Source: Brenneria salicis ATCC 15712 = DSM 30166 (GTDB taxonomy: Bacteria > Pseudomonadota > Gammaproteobacteria > Enterobacterales > Enterobacteriaceae). From it: 64,000 nt of DNA. The stretch is taken from assembly GCF_003315515.1 (NCBI RefSeq), contig NZ_QNRY01000017.1, positions 1-64,000 on the forward strand, in the 5' to 3' direction. Positions 57,987 to 64,000 of the stretch are shown here, piece by piece. How positions within the stretch are numbered: position 1 is the stretch's first letter; every line of letters starts with the position of its first letter. Made by a program: the position numbers and the translations under genes. The notes beneath the pieces are model-generated. The model made no database searches. It was not told the DNA's origin and saw nothing but the letters and a program-made list of their open reading frames with translations.

Positions 57987-58655
57987 ATGAAGAGACGAAG
58001 TAGCATCATGGGGCTACTGATCTGTCTGGCAGCATTACTCAATGGTTATGCTGCGGCAGGCGATCTTCCGACGCAGATAAATCAGTTTTTTTCCGCTCGT
58101 TATCAGGGAAGTTCTCATAGCGTCAATGTCGTGGTGAAGTCGCCGGAATCACAATGGCCGCAGTGCGAAAAGCCGCAAATATCCTTACCGGGAAATACCC
58201 GAACCTGGGGCAATATCAGCGTCTCGGTGCGGTGCGATCAGCAACGCAGATTTATCCAGACCGAGGTACAGGTAATCGGAAACTATGTGATCAGTTCGCG
58301 TGTCGTCAACCGCGGCGCAAAATTGGAAGCCAGGGATCTGCGCCTGAATAAAGGCCGCCTTGACCAATTGCCGCCACGTACCATACTCACATTGCAAGAC
58401 GCGCAAGGTGCAATCGCGCTGCGCTATCTGACGCCGGGCCAGCCGATCACCACATCCATGTTGCGCAGATCATGGGTGATAAAGGCAGGTCAAAATGTTC
58501 AGGTTCATGCGCAAGGCGAAGGTTTTACGGTCAATAGCGAAGGTAAAGCCATGAATAATGCCGCGGCGGGTCAGTCGGTCAGAGTCAGAACGCCATCGGG
58601 ACAGATTGTCAGCGGCATTGCCTCCGAGGATGGGATTATTCTTATCTTACCGTAA
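57987..58655 (+). CDS. flgA: P-ring assembly chaperone FlgA
   Basis: 222-residue periplasmic chaperone for FlgI. Signal peptide RSSIMGLLICLAALLNGYAAAG (about 4-25); the SAF-type domain follows with GNYVISSRVVNRGAKLEARDLRLNKGRLDQLPPRTI and the C-terminal SVRVRTPSGQIVSGIASEDG. Diverges from flgB. flgM follows after 145 bases with its own sigma-28 promoter. Confidence 0.96.
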   Translation: MKRRSSIMGLLICLAALLNGYAAAGDLPTQINQFFSARYQGSSHSVNVVVKSPESQWPQCEKPQISLPGNTRTWGNISVSVRCDQQRRFIQTEVQVIGNYVISSRVVNRGAKLEARDLRLNKGRLDQLPPRTILTLQDAQGAIALRYLTPGQPITTSMLRRSWVIKAGQNVQVHAQGEGFTVNSEGKAMNNAAAGQSVRVRTPSGQIVSGIASEDGIILILP

Positions 58656-58660
58656 TTTAT

Positions 58661-58687
58661 TAAAGGTTTTTTGACCTTTGCCGATGA
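58661..58687 (+). promoter_or_regulatory. Sigma-28 promoter of flgMN
   Basis: TAAAGGTT at 58661-58668, an 11-base spacer and GCCGATGA at 58680-58687; one or two changes from the consensus. It begins just after the flgA stop and 113 bases before flgM, giving FliA-dependent synthesis of its own inhibitor. Confidence 0.85.
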
Positions 58688-58800
58688 TATAGACAAGATA
58701 GTTGACGGCCATATTTTCTTTCAACTGGACTGTAGCAAATGTCTACATGTATCGGCTTGATAATTAACCTATTTTATCCTCAAAATTAGAGGGACTGATA

Positions 58801-59097
58801 ATGAGTATAGATCGTACCCAGCCGCTTAAACCGGTTAGTCAGGTGCAGCAGCGTGAATCCGGCGAGATAGCCAAACCGCAACGCAAACAGACTGAAGCGC
58901 AGGCTGAAATCAGCGCCACCCAGGTTAAACTCAGCGATGCGCAAGCCAAGTTGATGCAACCGGGCACCAATGATATCGATATGAACCGGGTTGAAACCTT
59001 GAAGCAGGCTATTCGTGATGGTTCATTGAAAATCGATGTCGAGAAAATCGCTGATGGATTAATTAAAGACACTCAGGACTTCTTAGCGAGTAATTAA
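58801..59097 (+). CDS. flgM: Anti-sigma-28 factor FlgM
   Basis: 98-residue FlgM, which holds FliA inactive until the hook is finished and is then exported. N-terminal half disordered and Gln/Lys-rich; C-terminal FliA-binding helices include VKLSDAQAKLMQ and NRVETLKQAIRDGSLKIDVEKIADGLIKDTQDFL. A GAGGGA ribosome site precedes the ATG. Five bases before flgN, with which it is cotranscribed. Confidence 0.97.
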   Translation: MSIDRTQPLKPVSQVQQRESGEIAKPQRKQTEAQAEISATQVKLSDAQAKLMQPGTNDIDMNRVETLKQAIRDGSLKIDVEKIADGLIKDTQDFLASN

Positions 59098-59102
59098 TCA
59101 TA

Positions 59103-59540
59103 ATGGAAAAGTTACAGACGATTCTGGATCAATTGTTGCAGAACCTGGATGAACTTCAGAAAGTCATGTCTGATGAGCAGATGCAGCTTTGTGCCGGAAG
59201 CATTAACAGTAGCGCGCTGCAAAAAATCACGGAAAAGAAAAGTTCGCTACTCGCAACAATGCAATATCTGGAACAGTGCCGTCATGAAGAAGAGTTGGCA
59301 AACCATCTGCAAGCGCCTTATGACAATATTGACGCATTGGCTGAGCGGTGGCAAAAAGTCCTGTTGCTGACGAAAAATCTACGCGATAAAAATCAGCACA
59401 ACGGACTACTGTTAAACCAGCACGTCGCCCACACGGATAAAGCCCTGCAAATACTGAAGCCACGTCACGGGCAAGGTTTATACGGCCCGGACGGTCAGGC
59501 CAAAGGCACCAGCATTTCTGGTCGAAAAATTAGCATCTAA
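59103..59540 (+). CDS. flgN: FlgK/FlgL export chaperone FlgN
   Basis: 145-residue helical chaperone for the hook-associated proteins. EKLQTILDQLLQNLDELQKVMSDEQMQL at the start and TEKKSSLLATMQYLEQCRHEE near 40-60 are typical. The tail with GQGLYGPDGQAKGTSISGRKISI matches the FlgN C-terminus that binds FlgK/FlgL. The stop codon lies inside the first copy of a 21-bp tandem duplication. Confidence 0.95.
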   Translation: MEKLQTILDQLLQNLDELQKVMSDEQMQLCAGSINSSALQKITEKKSSLLATMQYLEQCRHEEELANHLQAPYDNIDALAERWQKVLLLTKNLRDKNQHNGLLLNQHVAHTDKALQILKPRHGQGLYGPDGQAKGTSISGRKISI

Positions 59541-59574
59541 CCTAATACCTCGGGCATCTAACCTAATACCTCGG
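59533..59574. repeat. 21-bp perfect tandem duplication at the flgN stop
   Basis: The 21 bases from GCATCTAACC to ACCTCGG occur twice head to tail (59533-59553, 59554-59574). The first copy carries the last residue and stop codon of flgN; the second is non-coding. No mismatch is visible, so the duplication looks recent. Confidence 0.92.
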
Positions 59575-59638
59575 ATTGGCGCGAGAATATTTAATGCTGC
59601 CGGGGTTTATTCTTATTAGCAACATCCTGAAATATTTA

Positions 59639-60049
59639 TCATTTATAGTTGACCGACAGGCTGTTGCTTATCACATTCAACGCCCGATGCAACCTGCCGC
59701 CGCCCTCAATGTAGTATATGAAGCGAAACTCACTATCGGCTGGCAGCCCACCGAAGCTTCGTGTCCGCCCGCTTCCCCCGTCAAGCGCTACACACCGCTG
59801 AGGCGTACAAAGCTTTACCTGTAACCCTGCCGGTTGAGGCGACGTTGTTTGATACTCCCAATAGACCACCGAAATGGTACTCTCACCGCCGACTTGCAGA
59901 GTAGGCGAAGGCAACAACGCCGCAGACGCCGCAGTAACGCCACGTTGCTCCAGCACTACCCCGCTTTTACTTGCATTCCATGCGCCGGGAGTGGCGATAG
60001 CCAGATCCGGAACAAGCAAAAGCAGACAAAATCTCAGCGCGAGCGTCAT
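59639..60049 (-). CDS. flhE: Flagellar periplasmic protein FlhE
   Basis: 136-residue secreted protein. Signal peptide TLALRFCLLLLVPDLAIA (about 2-19), mature start TPGAWNASKSGVVLEQRGV; Cys pair in LCTPQRCVALDGG near residue 83. FlhE is proposed to control proton leakage through the export gate. The start overlaps the flhA stop by ATGA, so it is the third gene of flhBAE. Confidence 0.93.
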   Translation of the reverse strand: MTLALRFCLLLLVPDLAIATPGAWNASKSGVVLEQRGVTAASAALLPSPTLQVGGESTISVVYWEYQTTSPQPAGLQVKLCTPQRCVALDGGSGRTRSFGGLPADSEFRFIYYIEGGGRLHRALNVISNSLSVNYK

Positions 60050-62127
60050 TGCGCCTCACCTATGATTGACGTCATACGAATTTGCCGACTATCACTGATT
60101 TCAAGATTAGAAAGTACCGCAATATTCGGTAAGCTGCGGTGCAGGAAACGAGCCAGTAAACCACGTAACGCATGGTTTACCAGCAGAACCGGTGGCGCGC
60201 CCAACATTTCCTGGCGCTGCAGCGCCTGCTTAGCCTGAGACAACAAGCGATCAGCCAGACCGGGTTCCAATCCGCCGCCCCCCTGAAGCGCTTGTAATAA
60301 TAGACGCTCAAGCGAGCCTTCAAGCCCAATCACCTGCAACTCGGCGTTGCCTGGGAACCACTGCTGGGTGATCGCCCGTCCTAACGCCACGCGCACCACA
60401 GTCGTCAATTCATAGGGATCGGGCTGCACCGGCGCATGTTCAGCCAATGTTTCGATGATGGTGCGCATATCACGGATAGAGACACGCTCGCTTAACAGAT
60501 TCTGCAAAACTTTATGCAACGTCGTCAGCGTCACGACACCCGGAATAAAATCTTCCGCCAATTTGGGCATTTCTTGCGTCACGCGATCCATCAATTGTTG
60601 AGCTTCCTGTCGACCAAACAGTTCACTCGCATTCACGCTGATTAAGTGATTAAGATGCGTGGCAACCACGGTGCTCGCTTCTACCACGGTATATCCCTGG
60701 GTCTGGGCCTGCTCTTTCAACGCGTTTTCTATCCAAACCGCTGGCAGACCAAAGGCAGGATCCTGAGTGACCTCGCCAGGCAAGTCGCCTACCGCATTAC
60801 CAGGATTGATCGCCATCCAACGACCGGGGTGCGCTTCACCACGGCCAATTTCCACCCCTTTCATCAAAATGCAATAGCCGGCAGGTTGAAGTTCGAGGTT
60901 GTCGCGAATGTGCACCACCGGGGGCAAATAACCCATTTCCTGCGCGAACTTTTTCCTGATACTGCGAATACGGCCCAATAACTCGCCATCCTGTTGGGCA
61001 TCAACCATGGGAATAAGCCGATATCCCACTTCCATGCCCAGCGGATCTTCCAGTTGCACATCAGACCAGCTGGCTTCAATAGCCTGCTGTTTTTCAGGCA
61101 TCACCGGCGCCATGGAAGCGGCTGGCGCTTTCTGCTGTTCGCCGCGCATCCACCAGGCCATGCCAAGTAATGTTGCGGTAAAAAGCAGAAAGACAAAGTT
61201 AGGCATGCCGGGTACTAAACCAATCAACCCCAGAACCCCGGCGCTCAAGACCATGACGCGCGGATTATTAAACAGCTGGGTCACCATTTGCTGTCCAACA
61301 TCCTGATCGGTACTTACCCGCGTCACGATCACACCGGCGGCGGTGGAGATAACCAGCGCGGGGATCTGAGCCACCAGGCCATCGCCAATGGTCAACAACG
61401 TATAACTTTCAGCCGCTTGTCCGACCGGCATATCATGTTGAATGACGCCAACCAGCAGCCCGCCAACGATGTTAATCACCATAATCATCAAACCGGCGAT
61501 GGCATCGCCGCGCACAAATTTGCTGGCGCCATCCATCGAACCATAAAAATCCGCTTCTTGTGTGACTTCCGAACGTCTTTTTTTCGCCTCTTCTTCACCA
61601 ATCAATCCGGCGTTAAGATCGGCGTCAATGGCCATTTGTTTACCCGGCATTCCATCCAATACAAAGCGCGCGCCCACTTCAGCAATACGCCCCGCGCCTT
61701 TGGTGATAACCATAAAGTTAATTAAAACCAGGATGATGAAGACCACGATACCGATGGCAAAATTACCGCCGACCAGAAAATGACCAAATGCTTCAACTAC
61801 CTTCCCTGCCGCCGCCGTGCCGGTATGCCCTTCCAGCAAAATAATACGGGTGGACGCGACGTTAAGCGACAAACGCAATAAGGTCGAGAACAGAAGAATG
61901 GTGGGGAATGCGGCGAATTCCAGAGTGCGCTGGGTAAACATTGCCACCAGCAATACCATAATGGAGAGTGCAATATTAAACGTGAACAGCAAATCCAGAA
62001 CAAAAGGCGGCAGCGGCAATACCATCATGGACAAGATCAGCAGGATCAATACTGGTCCGGCCAAAATTTGCCACTGAGAGCCTTTAAAGTTAGTCGGTAA
62101 ACGCAGCATAGAGGCCAGATTAGCCAT
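60046..62127 (-). CDS. flhA: Flagellar export gate protein FlhA
   Basis: 693-residue export-gate protein. N-terminal membrane domain with about eight helices (to residue 330) containing the FHIPEP-type loop: INFMVITKGAGRIAEVGARFVLDGMPGKQMAIDADLNAGLI. The cytoplasmic nonamer-forming domain follows (GYRLIPMVDAQQDGELLGRIRSIRKKFAQEMG, VHIRDNL) and ends with chaperone-binding sequences. The frame is intact. Overlaps flhB by 8 bases. Confidence 0.98.
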   Translation of the reverse strand: MANLASMLRLPTNFKGSQWQILAGPVLILLILSMMVLPLPPFVLDLLFTFNIALSIMVLLVAMFTQRTLEFAAFPTILLFSTLLRLSLNVASTRIILLEGHTGTAAAGKVVEAFGHFLVGGNFAIGIVVFIILVLINFMVITKGAGRIAEVGARFVLDGMPGKQMAIDADLNAGLIGEEEAKKRRSEVTQEADFYGSMDGASKFVRGDAIAGLMIMVINIVGGLLVGVIQHDMPVGQAAESYTLLTIGDGLVAQIPALVISTAAGVIVTRVSTDQDVGQQMVTQLFNNPRVMVLSAGVLGLIGLVPGMPNFVFLLFTATLLGMAWWMRGEQQKAPAASMAPVMPEKQQAIEASWSDVQLEDPLGMEVGYRLIPMVDAQQDGELLGRIRSIRKKFAQEMGYLPPVVHIRDNLELQPAGYCILMKGVEIGRGEAHPGRWMAINPGNAVGDLPGEVTQDPAFGLPAVWIENALKEQAQTQGYTVVEASTVVATHLNHLISVNASELFGRQEAQQLMDRVTQEMPKLAEDFIPGVVTLTTLHKVLQNLLSERVSIRDMRTIIETLAEHAPVQPDPYELTTVVRVALGRAITQQWFPGNAELQVIGLEGSLERLLLQALQGGGGLEPGLADRLLSQAKQALQRQEMLGAPPVLLVNHALRGLLARFLHRSLPNIAVLSNLEISDSRQIRMTSIIGEAQ

Positions 62128-63271
62128 CAGTTAGATTCTCTTTAGCAAAATCCAGTGCGTCTGGCACCGGTAAATGTTCAGGTTTTCTCGGAATCAATCC
62201 CCCTTCACGCTTCCAGCGTTTCAGTTGATAAACCCAAGCTAAGACCTCTGCAACCGCAGCATACAACGCAGCCGGAATATGATGACCGACTTCCGAATGA
62301 CGATATAACGCACGCGCCAACGGCGGCGCTTCAAGGATAGGGATCCGATGTTCCGCGCCTAACTCACGAATACGCAACGCAATCTCACCCGCGCCTTTTG
62401 CCAGTACTTTCGGCGCGTTCATCTTTTTCTCGTCATATTGCAGCGCAACGGAATAATGGGTTGGGTTAGTGACAATCACATCGGCTTTGGGGACATCCGC
62501 CATCATTCGCCGCTGCGCCATTGCTCGCTGTTGCTGACGAATTCGACCTTTAACATGCGGATCGCCTTCATTCTCTTTATGCTCGTCACGGATTTCCTGC
62601 TTAGTCATGCGTAATTTTTTGATGTGACTCCAAATTTGCCAGAACACATCGAAAGCCACCATCGGGACAAGACCGAGAATTACCAGGAAGCCGCAAAACA
62701 CTGCCAAGTTTAATGCATTTCCCAGTGCCGCCAACGGCGGCTCTGAGATCAAATGCAACATCTTCGGCCAATTATGTATTAAAAAACAAGTCGTTATGAT
62801 GCCAACCATTGTTGACTTCAAGATAGCCTTAAACAGTTCCGCTAATGCCTGAGAAGAAAACAGGCGCTTTAATCCTGAAATTGGATCCAATTTCTTCAAA
62901 TCGACTTTTAACGACTTGGTGCTGAATAAGATCCCGCCCAATAACATTGGCGCCGATAATGCGACCAGAATACATCCCAGCATAATGGGAATAAGCGCTG
63001 ATACCGCCTGTCGCAATAATACCCCGACGTGACGCAGCATTTGGCTATCGTCACCGATTGTCTCGTAATCAAAAGACATTCCCAGACTAACCATTCCCGC
63101 CAGTTGACGAGCCATTGATTGTCCGCTCATCCAGAGAATGGCCAATCCCGCCATCATCATCAAAATTGAAGTTAATTCACGGGAACGGGGGATCTGACCT
63201 TCTTCACGCGCCTTCTCCTCTTTATGAGGAGTGGGGGATTCTGTTTTTTCCAGATCACTATCTTCAGCCAC
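62120..63271 (-). CDS. flhB: Flagellar export switch protein FlhB
   Basis: 383-residue protein that switches export specificity. Four membrane helices between about 35 and 215. The autocleavage motif NPTH is at residues 269-272 in VIVTNPTHYSVALQYD, followed by KGAGEIALRIRELGAEHRIPILEAPPLARALYRH. Acidic N-terminus starting AEDSDLEKTESPTPHK. Start is GTG at 63271. First gene of flhBAE; its promoter must lie in 63272-63576. Confidence 0.97.
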   Translation of the reverse strand: MAEDSDLEKTESPTPHKEEKAREEGQIPRSRELTSILMMMAGLAILWMSGQSMARQLAGMVSLGMSFDYETIGDDSQMLRHVGVLLRQAVSALIPIMLGCILVALSAPMLLGGILFSTKSLKVDLKKLDPISGLKRLFSSQALAELFKAILKSTMVGIITTCFLIHNWPKMLHLISEPPLAALGNALNLAVFCGFLVILGLVPMVAFDVFWQIWSHIKKLRMTKQEIRDEHKENEGDPHVKGRIRQQQRAMAQRRMMADVPKADVIVTNPTHYSVALQYDEKKMNAPKVLAKGAGEIALRIRELGAEHRIPILEAPPLARALYRHSEVGHHIPAALYAAVAEVLAWVYQLKRWKREGGLIPRKPEHLPVPDALDFAKENLTDG

Positions 63272-63375
63272 TACGACGTTCCTGTTATTACTCTTGGGAT
63301 AGAGATTTGCTGCCTAGCATGACAAATATGGAAGGATTTTATGGCTGGAACAACGAGAGAAACCTGCGTTTCTTT

Positions 63376-63443
63376 AACGGATAGTTACTAAGAACGGATA
63401 GTTACTAAAAACAGATAGTCATTGAAAACAAATAGTCACTGAG
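63376..63443. repeat. 17-bp tandem repeat, four units
   Basis: Units of 17 bases start at 63376, 63393, 63410 and 63427. Units 1 and 2 (AACGGATAGTTACTAAG/A) differ at one base; units 3 and 4 are more diverged (AACAGATAGTCATTGAA, AACAAATAGTCACTGAG). It lies about 105 bases upstream of the flhB start, within or beside the promoter. Confidence 0.88.
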
Positions 63444-63464
63444 CAGGAAGGGAAATCTGATTTA

Positions 63465-63500
63465 GGCTATTTATGGTCATAGGATTGACCATAAATAGCC
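63465..63500. terminator. 15-bp perfect inverted repeat downstream of cheZ
   Basis: GGCTATTTATGGTCA (63465-63479) and its exact complement (63486-63500) flank a 6-base loop. It is 76 bases past the cheZ stop on the minus strand. No T-run follows, so it may be a weak terminator or an mRNA processing/stability element between the che and flhB units. Confidence 0.5.
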
Positions 63501-63576
63501 AGAGCAACGTTATGTTCCATGAACACGACACAAGAGAGTGAATGGCGCGTCTTTCTTTCGCAATGCCCTGGTAAAC

Positions 63577-64000
63577 CTAGAAACCGAGACTATCCAGAAG
63601 ATCATCTACCTGATCCTGACTCGATACCACGCCAGCCGCATTTTTATCCAATTGAGGACCGTTTAACAGACTGTCGTTGGCACGTTTAGGCGCATCAGGT
63701 TTTTCGGGGATATTTTCCAATAATACCATCAGGAGTTGTTTCTCGATTTCCTGAATAACATCCATCATGCGCTTGATGACCTGACCGGTCAGATCCTGGA
63801 AGTCCTGAGCCATCATGATTTCCAGCAGTTGCGCATTGGTAAACGAAGTATGCTCAGGAACCCCCTCAAGATAGCTGCGCGTATCAGTCACCAGTTCACG
63901 GGCATCAGCCAATTCAATCGGATTTTCAAACCACTGATCCCAGCGCACTTTCAACGACTTGGCTTCAGACTCCAATTGGCTCTGACGCGGTTGCGCCGCT
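63577..64000 (-). CDS. cheZ: Chemotaxis phosphatase CheZ, C-terminal part (continues beyond window)
   Basis: The frame runs from the stop at 63577 to the window edge without a start codon that fits, so the 5' end is outside. The seen 141 codons include [26 protein letters not shown], then [33 protein letters not shown], which carries the active-site Gln (DFQDLTGQ). The C-terminal CheY-P-binding peptide [14 protein letters not shown] is intact. CheZ dephosphorylates CheY-P. Full length should be near 214 residues. Confidence 0.96.
   Translation of the reverse strand, partial: AAQPRQSQLESEAKSLKVRWDQWFENPIELADARELVTDTRSYLEGVPEHTSFTNAQLLEIMMAQDFQDLTGQVIKRMMDVIQEIEKQLLMVLLENIPEKPDAPKRANDSLLNGPQLDKNAAGVVSSQDQVDDLLDSLGF

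Larger units (their letters stand above)
63272..63576. other. flhB-cheZ spacer with repeats
   Basis: 305 non-coding bases holding the flhBAE promoter. It contains a four-unit 17-bp tandem repeat (63376-63443) and a 15-bp perfect inverted repeat (63465-63500). I see no open frame of interest. Confidence 0.7.

Overview
The window is enterobacterial chromosome, most likely from a plant-associated member of the Pectobacteriaceae (Pectobacterium, Brenneria, Dickeya and relatives). The protein sequences are clear orthologues of Escherichia coli K-12 genes but not identical to them. The almost unbroken flagellar superlocus, with flg, fli, flhBAE and cheZ side by side, is the arrangement I associate with that family. 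The genus is not resolved; this rests on recall of gene order, not on a search.

Region 1 (1-13.1 kb) is the conserved ompA neighbourhood: hspQ (5' end destroyed by an IS3-family element), yccU, mgsA, helD, yccF, yccS, sxy/tfoX, sulA with a near-perfect LexA box, ompA, matP, ycbZ (Lon-like) and fabA with apparent FadR and FabR operators. The order follows E. coli except that yccT is absent. yebE follows fabA where E. coli has rmf.

Region 2 (13.2-21.4 kb) holds the choline-to-glycine-betaine genes betA, betB and betI, diverging from betT around a 26-bp perfect palindrome. betT is a pseudogene: it has a Trp-to-TGA stop and a 10-bp tandem duplication that shifts the frame. Next come an RpiB/LacA/LacB-type isomerase, tRNA-Ser(GGA), a lone CRISPR-repeat-like hairpin and phoH.

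Region 3 (22-64 kb) is flagellar. It starts with fliZ-fliA, then an Rpn-family nuclease/transposase gene flanked by 30-bp imperfect direct repeats. A second, interrupted flagellin gene and three glycosyltransferase genes follow, forming a partly AT-rich accessory block. After these come the main flagellin fliC, fliDST, fliE, fliFGHIJK, fliLMNOPQR, flgBCDEFGHIJKL, flgAMN, flhBAE and the 3' part of cheZ. Sigma-28 promoters with the same 11-bp spacer lie before fliC, fliD, flgKL and flgMN. Together these genes encode nearly the whole basal body, export apparatus, hook, filament and assembly checkpoint, and probably flagellin glycosylation.

A recurring theme is recent small damage: an IS in hspQ, two lesions in betT, one stop in the second flagellin, and short perfect tandem duplications at 18967, 36318, 59533 and 63376. 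I saw no clearly new defence or mobile system. The most interesting accessory content is the glycosyltransferase/second-flagellin block.
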